Part shown: one piece after another, positions 7,237-14,353 of the stretch
Numbering within the stretch: position 1 is the stretch's first letter
How the letters are laid out: each line of letters opens with the position of its first letter
NCBI GenBank assembly: GCA_023388195.1
Contig: JAEWGR010000085.1
Span: 1 to 17,486 of the forward strand
DNA length: 17,486 bases
Direction: 5' to 3'
From: Bacillota bacterium
Lineage (GTDB): Bacteria; Bacillota; Negativicutes; Sporomusales; Sporomusaceae
Notes under the pieces: generated by a model
Database searches by the model: none
Seen by the model: only the letters and a program-made list of their open reading frames with translations
Told to the model about the DNA's origin: nothing
Position numbers and translations under genes: made by a program

Positions 7237-7887
7237 ATGGCAGTTACCCGTTTTATATTAGTCCGCCATGGCGAAACGACCTGGAATAAGGAAGGTCGCT
7301 ACCAGGGCCAGATTGACACACCGCTCACCGCATTTGGCCGGGAGCAGGGCCAGCTGGCAGCGGAGGCACTTAAGAATATTCCTATAGATATCTGTTATGC
7401 CAGCCCGCTGTCACGGGCTGTGGATACAGCCATGATGTGCGTTGCTGCACATGGGCTTGCTGTCAATACCGACAGCCGGCTGCTGGAAATTAATCATGGT
7501 GAATGGGAGGGGCTTCTAAGTGATGATGTTGGCAAAACATATCCCGAACTGTTAGCCCAGTGGAAAAGTTCGGTAGTGGGTGTCACTATGCCCGGACCAG
7601 GCGGAGAGGATATTACGGCTGTTCGAGACCGATCCATGGCCGCGTTCCGGGATTTTGCCGCACAGCATCAGGGGCAAACCGTGTTGGTGGTGGCGCACGA
7701 TGCTGTTAATAAGGCTGTATTGTGTGATATTCTTGACATTGATTTGTCTCATTTCTGGCAGATTAAACAGGATAATACCTGTATTAATGTGTTTGAGTAT
7801 CATGATGGCAAATGGCGGCTGGTGCTTCTGAACTCAACGAATCATCTGGGATTTTTATATAGTGGAATTGAACAAAAAGGTTTATAA
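7237..7887 (+). CDS. Histidine phosphatase family protein, candidate metal-independent phosphoserine phosphatase
   Basis: A 216-residue cytoplasmic phosphatase or mutase of the dPGM/histidine phosphatase superfamily. The phospho-accepting RHG motif is at 10-12 (LVRHGETTWN, then GRYQGQIDTPL), the SPLSRA motif is at 56-61, and the second catalytic His is H154 in VVAHDAVNKA. It also has EINHGEWEG with His at 87, and a conserved-looking C-terminal NHLG motif (202-205). From memory, both features match PspA (iPSP) of Hydrogenobacter, a phosphoserine phosphatase, where the His helps bind phosphoserine. Its place directly after T-box-controlled serC supports this role: it would complete serine synthesis. 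Alternatives are cofactor-dependent phosphoglycerate mutase or alpha-ribazole phosphatase. The start is ATG with taaggagg 5 bases upstream. The family is certain; the substrate is inferred. Confidence 0.9.
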   Translation: MAVTRFILVRHGETTWNKEGRYQGQIDTPLTAFGREQGQLAAEALKNIPIDICYASPLSRAVDTAMMCVAAHGLAVNTDSRLLEINHGEWEGLLSDDVGKTYPELLAQWKSSVVGVTMPGPGGEDITAVRDRSMAAFRDFAAQHQGQTVLVVAHDAVNKAVLCDILDIDLSHFWQIKQDNTCINVFEYHDGKWRLVLLNSTNHLGFLYSGIEQKGL

Positions 7888-7889
7888 TA

Positions 7890-7942
7890 AAAACATCGGT
7901 CTTCTAAGTGCCATAAGAGCAGCTTAGAAGACCGATGTTTTC
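7890..7942 (+). terminator. Strong terminator ending the serC-phosphatase unit
   Basis: A perfect 19-bp inverted repeat (7890-7908 with 7923-7941) starts 2 bases after the phosphatase stop codon. It is flanked by aaaa on the left and tttt on the right, so it could act in both directions. Confidence 0.92.
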
Positions 7943-8081
7943 TAACTCGGTAATACCTGTATTGTCATTAGGCAAATGGTCCGAAATTTTGCAATAGTAG
8001 CAGGTGTTAGAAAATAGAAACGCGAACATTATATAGTAATTAATAGTAATTCAATTTTGTATAGAAAAAGGAGCTGTTACT

Positions 8082-9146
8082 ATGGATAAAGAAACAGGTT
8101 GCAATGCTGACGCTTGTAAAGCCTGCGGCTGCGAAGGCTGCGGCGATGCCGGGGAAAGCAATTTTAATGCGCGGATGCAAGAGCTTTACCAAGAAGGTCA
8201 AACAGCAGTTATGCTCGAAGCATGTACGCAAGAACTTGCCGGTGATCCGGCCAATAGCGATGCTTATTTCTGGCGTGGTGTGGTAGCCGCTGTCACCAGC
8301 GATTTTGAACAGGCGCTTGCTGATTATACCAAAGCAATTGAACTTAATGATAATAAAGCATCCTATTACTCTTACCGCGGCAGCGCTTATGCCATGCTTG
8401 ATGACATTAAAAACGCCATTTTGGATTATTCCAAAGCGATGCTTTACAACCCCGGCGACTGGGTCAATTATGCCAATCGTGGCGTATTGTATCTTAACAA
8501 CAGTATGACTGAGCATGCGATTGATGACTTTAATAAAGCAATTGAACTTGAACCGGAAGACATGGGATCCTACTTACACCGGGGTGATGCCTATGTTGCC
8601 CGCAATTTGTTTTCCGTGGCTATTGCCGATTATAGTAAGGTATTGACAAAGTTTCCTGAAGAAACCGAGGCCCTGCTTAAACGGGGGCAGGCCTATTATG
8701 AGCTGAGCTTACATGACGAGGCCCTGGCTGATTATAATAAAGCAATTGAGCTTGACCCCGACAATATTCAGGCAATTGCTATACGTGCCTCCGTATATTT
8801 GGGCCAAGGCAAATTGACTGAGGCCATTGCTGATTTTACCCGGGCTATTGAACTTGACCCTGAAGATGGCAGACCCTATTTTTTCCGGGCAATAGCTTAT
8901 GCAGCGCAACAGTCGTATGATCAAGCCATCACTGATTTTACCCGGGCTGCTGACCTGAACCCCAATAATGCCCTTGCTTACCATAACAAAGCCCTTTGTT
9001 GTGAAATACAGAAACAAGATAATGAGGCTATTGCTGCTTATAAGAATTTCTTAAAAATTGCCAACCCCGAGACACCGGAAGCCGCTCACGCCCGGGAGCG
9101 CCTGCAGGCGCTGGGAGCCGACGCCGGCGGAACAGAGATCCAATAG
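8082..9146 (+). CDS. Tetratricopeptide repeat protein with Cys-rich N-terminus
   Basis: A 354-residue protein made almost wholly of eight consecutive 34-residue TPR units (about residues 44-315), with the usual A..DY/F.KAIEL.P helix ends. TPRs are scaffolds for protein-protein contact. The unusual part is residues 7-20, with five cysteines: C7, C12, C15, C17 and C20 (CNADACKACGCEGC). This could bind a metal or iron-sulfur cluster, or take part in disulfide exchange. There is no signal peptide or membrane helix, so the protein is probably cytoplasmic. The start is ATG with aggag about 10 bases upstream. The stop is 13 bases before an iron-sulfur aldo/keto reductase gene, and a thioredoxin reductase-like gene follows, so a redox complex is possible. 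The exact partner is unknown. Confidence 0.9.
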   Translation: MDKETGCNADACKACGCEGCGDAGESNFNARMQELYQEGQTAVMLEACTQELAGDPANSDAYFWRGVVAAVTSDFEQALADYTKAIELNDNKASYYSYRGSAYAMLDDIKNAILDYSKAMLYNPGDWVNYANRGVLYLNNSMTEHAIDDFNKAIELEPEDMGSYLHRGDAYVARNLFSVAIADYSKVLTKFPEETEALLKRGQAYYELSLHDEALADYNKAIELDPDNIQAIAIRASVYLGQGKLTEAIADFTRAIELDPEDGRPYFFRAIAYAAQQSYDQAITDFTRAADLNPNNALAYHNKALCCEIQKQDNEAIAAYKNFLKIANPETPEAAHARERLQALGADAGGTEIQ

Positions 9147-9159
9147 GAGGTAGGGAGCT

Positions 9160-10167
9160 ATGGATAAACGGCGCTTAGGGCGTACCGGATTAATGGTTAC
9201 GCCAATTAGTTTCGGGGCGTTACCTGTACAACGGTGTACAATGGCAGAGGCTAATCAGGTGCTGAATACGGCCTTGGATGCCGGCATTAACTTCTTTGAT
9301 ACTGCCAGGGCATATACCGACAGTGAAGAAAAGATTGGGGTTAGCATAGCCAATCGCCGCAATGAATATTATTTGGCAACGAAAAGTATGGCCCGGACGA
9401 AAGCCGCGATGTCCACTGATATTGAAATCAGTCTTGCGAATATGAAGACTGATTATATAGACTTATATCAGCTTCATAATGTCAAGTCGGAAACGGACTG
9501 GGGCACGGCCATGGCCCCTGGCGGTGCACTGGAAGCGTTAAAGGCGGCTCAGGCAGCCGGCAAAATTGGGCATATTGGTATAACCGGACACAATATGGAC
9601 ATGCTGGTAAGAGCCGTTAAGACTGGTGAATTCAGCACAGTTCAAGTGCCGTTCAACTGTGTTGAGCAGGGGGCGTTGCAGGAACTGATCCCATTAGCGG
9701 AAGCAATGGATGTGGGCGTAATAGTTATGAAACCATTAGGGGGAGGGATGATTTCAGAGGTTGAACTGGCTTTACGGTTTGTTCTCCAGCATGACGGGCT
9801 AGTTGCAATTCCCGGTATGGACCAAATTGAACATCTTACCCAAAATTTGTCACCTACTAAAGATTTTAAGCCTCTAAATGCAGAAGAAGCGGCTATACTG
9901 AATGCCGAAGCGGCTGCATTGGGGCCTGTATTCTGCCGCCGCTGCGGATATTGCATGCCTTGTGTGGCAGGAATTGATATCCCGTCCACGTTTATTTTTC
10001 ATCACCAATATACAAGATATAATATGAAGGATGTAATTCCTATGCGGTATAAAGGCCTTGAGGTTAAAGCCTCTGCTTGCATTGAATGCGGTGAGTGCGA
10101 AAGTCGTTGCCCGTATAATCTGCCTATCCGCAACCGAATGAAACAGGTGGCCCAGGACCTCGGGTAG
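9160..10167 (+). CDS. Aldo/keto reductase with C-terminal double 4Fe-4S motif
   Basis: A 335-residue protein with two parts. Residues 1 to ~250 form an aldo/keto reductase TIM barrel with the full catalytic tetrad D47, Y52, K75 and H106 (FFDTARAY, LATKS, LYQLHN), normally NAD(P)H-dependent. The C-terminal part has CX2CX2CX2C at C259-C268 and CX2CX2CX3CP at C307-C317, consistent with two 4Fe-4S clusters, or one cluster plus a structural site. Such fused enzymes are common in anaerobes and probably pass electrons between ferredoxin-like clusters and the reductase site. The physiological substrate is not known. ATG 9160 is preceded by aggagg (9146-9151), which overlaps the last base of the TPR stop codon. 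The next gene begins 20 bases after the stop. Confidence 0.94.
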   Translation: MDKRRLGRTGLMVTPISFGALPVQRCTMAEANQVLNTALDAGINFFDTARAYTDSEEKIGVSIANRRNEYYLATKSMARTKAAMSTDIEISLANMKTDYIDLYQLHNVKSETDWGTAMAPGGALEALKAAQAAGKIGHIGITGHNMDMLVRAVKTGEFSTVQVPFNCVEQGALQELIPLAEAMDVGVIVMKPLGGGMISEVELALRFVLQHDGLVAIPGMDQIEHLTQNLSPTKDFKPLNAEEAAILNAEAAALGPVFCRRCGYCMPCVAGIDIPSTFIFHHQYTRYNMKDVIPMRYKGLEVKASACIECGECESRCPYNLPIRNRMKQVAQDLG

Positions 10168-10187
10168 AGATGCAAGGAGGAAAAAAT

Positions 10188-11060
10188 ATGGCTGACGAAA
10201 CCAAATTCGACATTGCTGTTATCGGCGGTGGCCCGGCCGGATTGTCTGCCGCCTTGACAGGACGTATCCGTAATAAAAGTATCGCCTTATTTGAACACCT
10301 TGACTTTAGCCAAAAGTTGCAAAAAGCTCATTTGGTAGATAACTACCTGGGTTTGCCGGAGGTAACAGGCAAAGGGCTCATGCAGCATTTTTCCGGCCAT
10401 GCGCTGGCTCATGAACCGGTGTTGATTAAGGAAAAAGTTCTTAATGTATTTCCGGGCGAAAACTTGTTTACTTTACTTACACCTAAAACTACTTATGAAG
10501 CCAAGGCTGTTATTTTTGCTACCGGTGTGGTTAGTACGCTGCTTTTTGAAGGGGAACGGGACTTGCTTGGACGGGGGGTTAGCTACTGCGCTACTTGTGA
10601 CGGCCGTATGTTTGAAGGCCGGGATGTAGCCGTCATCTCCTATACCCAGGAAGGCGAAAATGAGATTGCGTTCCTGGGAGAAATTTGCCGCAATGTATAC
10701 TTCTTGCCACAGTATAAGGGTGACTTTGGCCACCTGCGCTCACCTGTAAAAGTGCTGGCAGCTAAGCCCAAAGCCATCACCGGCGACGGGCAGGTAGAAA
10801 AGCTGGTAACTGATAAAGAAGAATTGAAAGTACATGGTGTTTTCATCATGCGCCAGTCCGATCCTGTTGAAAATCTGCTGCCAGGTCTGGAACTTGATGG
10901 TGAAGTAATTAAGGTAAACCGTGATTTGTCAACAAATATTCCCGGGGTATTTGCTGCCGGCGACTGTACCGGTAAACCATGGCAGATTGCTAAAGCAACA
11001 GGTGAAGGTCTGGTAGCTGTATTAAGCGCAATTACCTATATTGATAAACAAATGAAATAA
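10188..11060 (+). CDS. Thioredoxin reductase-like flavoprotein lacking NADPH-binding motifs (candidate ferredoxin-linked type)
   Basis: A 290-residue flavoprotein with thioredoxin-reductase architecture. The FAD-binding motif is IGGGPAGLSAA (12-22), the redox-active pair is C134/C137 in YCATCDG, and the second FAD motif is FAAGDCTGKPWQ (255-266). The middle domain, where NADPH-dependent enzymes have a GGGDSA-type Rossmann loop and HRRxxxRA, instead reads VISYTQEGENEI (149-160) and FLPQYKGD (172-179). It therefore probably does not use NADPH. Ferredoxin-dependent flavin thioredoxin reductases of clostridia show the same loss. ATG 10188 was chosen because aaggagg lies 7 bases upstream; an ATG at 10170 lacks an SD. 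It follows the 4Fe-4S aldo/keto reductase gene, which fits a ferredoxin-linked role. C260 in GDC is an additional cysteine. No thioredoxin gene is adjacent. Confidence 0.9.
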   Translation: MADETKFDIAVIGGGPAGLSAALTGRIRNKSIALFEHLDFSQKLQKAHLVDNYLGLPEVTGKGLMQHFSGHALAHEPVLIKEKVLNVFPGENLFTLLTPKTTYEAKAVIFATGVVSTLLFEGERDLLGRGVSYCATCDGRMFEGRDVAVISYTQEGENEIAFLGEICRNVYFLPQYKGDFGHLRSPVKVLAAKPKAITGDGQVEKLVTDKEELKVHGVFIMRQSDPVENLLPGLELDGEVIKVNRDLSTNIPGVFAAGDCTGKPWQIAKATGEGLVAVLSAITYIDKQMK

Positions 11061-11061
11061 A

Positions 11062-11147
11062 AAAAGCGAGACTGTTTGCTTGCCGGTAATGACTGCTAGG
11101 ATAACATCCAGCCAGATCATTATTGGCCTGCGGCTCAGTCTCGTTTT
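11062..11147. terminator. Bidirectional terminator rod between the redox operon and the glycosylase gene
   Basis: The outer arms are aaaagcgagactg (11062-11074) and cagtctcgtttt (11136-11147), paired with one bulged G. The interior forms a second imperfect stem (ccggtaatga near 11083-11092 with tcattattgg near 11118-11127). It has A's on the left and T's on the right and lies between convergent genes. It overlaps the stop codon of the minus-strand gene. Confidence 0.8.
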
Positions 11148-11826
11148 ATTTCTCCATCAGTTTCTTTTCCGTTCGGCGCTCTTCGCGCCGTTGGCTGTAA
11201 AGCGCAAGCAGGTCAGGTGGTTCAGGTGATTTTAATATATAGCCGGGAGCCAGCTCAGAACATTTTTCTACAGCGGCTTTCAAATCATAATATACTTCCC
11301 ACTTGCCTTTGACCAAATCCTTGCCAGTCAGACGGAGCAAATAGGCAGGATGATACGTGGCAATAGCAGGAATACCATATTTGGTGGTGAACCACCGGCC
11401 CCGGTCTTTAGTAATGCGGGCATTAGGCGATAACAAATATTTTAAAGCCACGCTGCCAAGAGCAATGATAACCTTAGGCTGAACCAATGCCAGTTCCTTA
11501 TCGAGCCAGGTCAAGGCGCAAAACTGGCCTTCTTCCACCGTTGGTGTACGATTATTTCGGGGGCGGCATTTAATGATATTTGTCGTATAAATGTTATCAC
11601 GGGTAACGCCGACACTGGTAAGGGCCTTGTCCAGAAGCTGACCGGAAGGGCCGACCAGCGGTACGCCGTATTCGTCCTCAACCCCGCCCGGCCCTTCTCC
11701 GATAATGGCCAAGGGACTATAGGGGGTACCGTTATACGAGGTGGGGCCGGTCGCATCCTGGCGCAGGTGGCAGGCATTGCAAGTCAGAAGCGATTGCTCA
11801 AGTTGTTCGTGTGTGCCATGTGTCAA
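11146..11826 (-). CDS. Family 4 (iron-sulfur) uracil-DNA glycosylase
   Basis: Removes uracil from DNA arising from cytosine deamination, starting base-excision repair. The family 4 fingerprint is clear: GEGPGGVEDEYGVPLVGPSG, then TNIIKCRPRNNRTP, and the late ATYHPAYLLR. Four cysteines likely bind a 4Fe-4S cluster: the CNAC pair near the N-terminus, the C in KCRPR and the C in EGQFC (C16, C19, C87, C103). The C-terminus is a charged tail (RREERRTEKKLMEK). The start is uncertain. GTG at 11835 would give 229 aa, but it is itself part of the gaggtg SD sequence. A TTG at 11826, 6 bases downstream of that SD, is a better-spaced start and loses 3 residues. It is transcribed alone, opposite its neighbours. 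Confidence 0.93.
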   Translation of the reverse strand: MTHGTHEQLEQSLLTCNACHLRQDATGPTSYNGTPYSPLAIIGEGPGGVEDEYGVPLVGPSGQLLDKALTSVGVTRDNIYTTNIIKCRPRNNRTPTVEEGQFCALTWLDKELALVQPKVIIALGSVALKYLLSPNARITKDRGRWFTTKYGIPAIATYHPAYLLRLTGKDLVKGKWEVYYDLKAAVEKCSELAPGYILKSPEPPDLLALYSQRREERRTEKKLMEK

Positions 11827-12009
11827 TAATATCACCTCAGTACTCTATTTCGCTTTGCCAAATAAAATTCCTTTGCAAAATTGGAAATAAAATGTGTAGT
11901 CCCCCGGCCTGCCGGACTCTGCAAGAGCCTCAAATCATTATTGAATCAGATAGTAGGATATAATTGTTTTGTCCGCAATATAATTTAGTAGAGTGTAAAT
12001 AAATATAGC

Positions 12010-12038
12010 TTGACGCTCTCTAAACCGCCAATTAGAAT
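12010..12038 (+). promoter_or_regulatory. Sigma-A promoter of the HD-GYP gene
   Basis: TTGACG (12010-12015), a 17-base spacer and TAGAAT (12033-12038), about 90 bases before the ATG. It implies a leader of roughly 85 nt containing a small hairpin, ggtgtct/agacacc (12069-12075 with 12081-12087). Confidence 0.7.
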
Positions 12039-12128
12039 AGAATCAGTTACATAATATTACCTTAAAAAGGTGTCTTCTGCAGACACCGGTGAGAAGCTGG
12101 ACCACATCGAAGAAAGGAATTAAAGGTC

Positions 12129-12713
12129 ATGAGCATAATTGAAGCGTTTTGTCATGTGATCGGCGAGCGGGATAGATACACAGTCGAGCATAGCAAAAAT
12201 GTGGCTCGTTTAATGGCTGGTTTCGCTGAATATGCAGAGCTGCCTGTTGAAGATGTGACCCTTGCTTATGTTGTTGGGATCGTCCATGATGTGGGGAAAG
12301 TCAGTGTTCCTGATCATATATTGAATAAATCAGGAGATCTGACAGATGCAGAATTTGCAGTGATCAGAAAGCATCCTGACGTTGGTGCAGATATTTTGGA
12401 TGAGGTCGAGGGACTAAATAAGATTGCCACCATTGTCCGTCACCATCACGAGCGATATGATGGTAATGGCTATGGTACCGGCTTGGCAGGGGAATCGATC
12501 CCTTTTTTTAGCCGCATGCTGTCAGTATGTGACAGCTTTGATGCCATGACGACTGTCCGGTGTTATCGGCGGGAACCGTTTAGTATTGCTAAAGCACTGG
12601 ATGAAATTGGCCGGTGTGCCGGATCGCAGTTTGACCCGGTAATAAGCCGGTGTTTCATTGATTTTATTAATGACCGTCAAAAATATGATAGTTTAATGGC
12701 TGCTCATGCCTGA
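12129..12713 (+). CDS. Stand-alone HD-GYP-like phosphohydrolase
   Basis: A 194-residue protein made of an HD-GYP domain only, predicted to hydrolyse c-di-GMP or a related cyclic dinucleotide. Metal-site residues are present: H21, H53-D54 with K57 (HDVGKV), H82, H106-H107-E108, D111 and D135 (CDSFDAMTT). The naming motif reads GYG (114-116) where GYP is usual, and the later DRPYR segment reads VRCYR, so this is a divergent member. There is no receiver or sensor domain and no membrane segment, so its input signal is not evident. Its ATG is preceded by aaagga at 12113-12118. It appears to be a single gene; the serS T-box promoter begins 27 bases after its stop. A role in c-di-GMP turnover beside the EAL protein at 1408-3120 is plausible. 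Confidence 0.88.
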   Translation: MSIIEAFCHVIGERDRYTVEHSKNVARLMAGFAEYAELPVEDVTLAYVVGIVHDVGKVSVPDHILNKSGDLTDAEFAVIRKHPDVGADILDEVEGLNKIATIVRHHHERYDGNGYGTGLAGESIPFFSRMLSVCDSFDAMTTVRCYRREPFSIAKALDEIGRCAGSQFDPVISRCFIDFINDRQKYDSLMAAHA

Positions 12714-12739
12714 CAAATTCGCGTTTAAACTGCCAGTAC

Positions 12740-12768
12740 TTTACAATTTGTATTGAATAATGTATAAT
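12740..12768 (+). promoter_or_regulatory. Sigma-A promoter of the serS T-box transcript
   Basis: TTTACA (12740-12745), a 17-base spacer and TATAAT (12763-12768). A second TATAAT lies at 12771-12776 but lacks a matching -35. The start of transcription is expected near 12775. Confidence 0.8.
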
Positions 12769-12774
12769 TTTATA

Positions 12775-13023
12775 ATGCATAATAAATAGTATATCAATAT
12801 CGTTTGTGCAATGACAGGGCAGCGCATAATTTGGAGTTTTCAGAGAGCTGGCGTAAGGTGCGAGCCGGTAACGTAATTATGCTATCCACCCTATGAGCAT
12901 GCGGTGATGAGCCGTACGGAACACGCCCGTTACGCGTGCCGAGCGGACTCAACGAGTCAATCAGGGTGGCAACGCGGGAGAATTGTACTCCCGTCCCTAT
13001 CACACAGGGACGGGAGTTTTTTT
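12775..13023 (+). promoter_or_regulatory. T-box leader (serine type) upstream of serS
   Basis: In stem I, cagagagctgg begins at 12841. The lower helices cataat/attatg and aggg/ccct enclose a loop holding UCC (12885-12887), the likely Ser specifier. The T-box core agggtggcaacgcggg is at 12963-12978, with UGGC in the bulge, matching a G73 discriminator as in tRNA-Ser. The terminator is a 12-bp perfect stem (12987-12998 with 13006-13017) and a T-run to 13023. The leader has the same specifier and discriminator base as the serC leader, so both respond to uncharged tRNA-Ser. Confidence 0.94.
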
Positions 13024-13044
13024 ATGTTAAGGAGGAAGGTAAAC

Positions 13045-14313
13045 ATGTTAGATATCAAATTCGTGCGGGATAACCCGGGGGTAATCGAACTGGCGCTGAC
13101 CAACCGGGGAGCAGCCATGAGCTTGGATGAGTTTATCAGCCGGGAAAAAGAGCGGCGGGAGTTATTAGCCGAAGTAGAAATACTTAAAAACAAACGGAAT
13201 ACAGTGTCTCAGGAAATCAGCAAGAAGAAAAAAAGTGGTGATAATGCTGATGATATGATTTTGGAGATGCGCGAGGTAGGAGATCGCATTAGCGCTATTG
13301 ATGCCAAAGTCAAAGAAGCCGAGTCAGCACTGGCGGCTATTATCATGAGTATTCCCAATGTACCGCATGTATCTGTGCCTGTCGGCAAAGATGAGCATGA
13401 TAACAAAGAAATCCGCCGCTATGGTACGCCGCATAACTTTGGGTTTACCCCACTTGCCCATTGGGAGATTGGTGAGAAACTGGGTATTCTTGACTTTGAG
13501 CGGGGCGGTAAAGTAACCGGTGCCAGGTTCACTTTTTACAAAGGTCTGGGTTCCCGGCTGGAACGTTCATTAATTAATTTTATGCTTGACCTGCATACCG
13601 GGCAGCATGGCTATACAGAATTTTTTCCACCGTTTATTGTCAATGAAGCCAGCATGATTGGTACCGGTCAATTACCGAAGTTTGCCCAGGATATGTTTAA
13701 GTTGGAAGGTCTTGATTATTATCTTATTCCAACCGCCGAGGTACCAATTACTAATCTGCATCGCCAGGAAATTCTGGATGCCAAGGAACTGCCGCTCTAT
13801 TATACCGCGTACAGCGCCTGTTTTCGGGCCGAAGCCGGCGCCGCCGGACGAGATACCCGGGGCCTTATTCGGCAGCACCAGTTTAACAAAGTAGAGCTTG
13901 TTAAATTTAGTCTGCCGGAAGAGTCTTATAATGAACTGGAAAAACTGACTCTCAATGCGGAAAAAGTATTGCAGCTTTTAGGTTTGCCCCACAGAACCAT
14001 GTTATTGTGTTCAGGTGATATGGGTTTCTCATCAGCCAAGACATACGATCTGGAAGTATGGCTGCCCAGCTTCAATACCTATCGTGAGATTTCCTCCTGT
14101 TCTAATTTTGAAGATTTCCAGGCCCGGCGGGCAGAGATTAAATTCCGCCGTGAGCCAAAGGCGAAACCGGAGTTTGTCCATACTCTAAACGGCTCGGGGG
14201 TGGCAATTGGCCGGACCGTTGCCGCTATTTTGGAGAATTACCAGCAGGAAGATGGTTCTGTCATTGTTCCAGAAGTGTTACGGCCTTACATGGGTATAGA
14301 TATAATCAGGTAA
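13045..14313 (+). CDS. serS: Seryl-tRNA synthetase
   Basis: Class II synthetase charging tRNA-Ser (and tRNA-Sec where present) with serine. It has 422 residues, the usual length. The N-terminal ~100 residues form the long two-helix coiled coil that grips the tRNA variable arm, seen as the Lys/Glu-rich run from about residue 30. The catalytic core shows LIPTAEVPITN, motif 2 starting at F260 (FRAEAGAAGRDTRGLIRQHQ), and motif 3 (NGSGVAIGRT, from 382; ending VLRPYMG). ATG 13045 was chosen because aaggagg lies 9 bases upstream. Earlier in-frame starts would lie in the T-box leader. Expression is induced by uncharged tRNA-Ser through that leader. A hairpin follows the stop. Confidence 0.98.
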   Translation: MLDIKFVRDNPGVIELALTNRGAAMSLDEFISREKERRELLAEVEILKNKRNTVSQEISKKKKSGDNADDMILEMREVGDRISAIDAKVKEAESALAAIIMSIPNVPHVSVPVGKDEHDNKEIRRYGTPHNFGFTPLAHWEIGEKLGILDFERGGKVTGARFTFYKGLGSRLERSLINFMLDLHTGQHGYTEFFPPFIVNEASMIGTGQLPKFAQDMFKLEGLDYYLIPTAEVPITNLHRQEILDAKELPLYYTAYSACFRAEAGAAGRDTRGLIRQHQFNKVELVKFSLPEESYNELEKLTLNAEKVLQLLGLPHRTMLLCSGDMGFSSAKTYDLEVWLPSFNTYREISSCSNFEDFQARRAEIKFRREPKAKPEFVHTLNGSGVAIGRTVAAILENYQQEDGSVIVPEVLRPYMGIDIIR

Positions 14314-14319
14314 GACAGG

Positions 14320-14352
14320 ACCCCGGTACTTTAATTCTTAAAGTGCTGGGGT
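14320..14352 (+). terminator. Terminator after serS
   Basis: Inverted repeat of 15 bp with two G-U pairs (14320-14334 with 14338-14352, tight ttc loop; accccgg against ctggggt). A weak T-rich tail, ttggtta, follows. Confidence 0.75.
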
Positions 14353-14353
14353 T

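Noticed and set aside
7237..7887. Alpha-ribazole phosphatase (CobC) for the histidine phosphatase
   Set aside because: Cobalamin genes are 7 kb away in a separate unit; the serC linkage and EINHG/NHLG features favour a serine role, though CobC is not fully excluded.
8033..8052. Tandem 10-base repeat (atagtaatta, atagtaattc) before the TPR gene
   Set aside because: Two copies of an AT-rich decamer can easily arise by chance; no operator or promoter role is visible.
8082..9146. Eight TPR units as a DNA-level tandem repeat
   Set aside because: The repeat is at protein level with diverged codons, so it is normal TPR structure and not a recent DNA expansion.
12040..12128. c-di-GMP riboswitch upstream of the HD-GYP gene
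   Set aside because: The leader has a small hairpin (ggtgtct/agacacc), but I see none of the conserved c-di-GMP-I or -II core sequences.
12904..13044. N-terminal extension of serS by 47 codons
   Set aside because: The extra sequence is the T-box antiterminator and terminator. ATG 13045 has a strong Shine-Dalgarno and the expected SerRS N-terminus.
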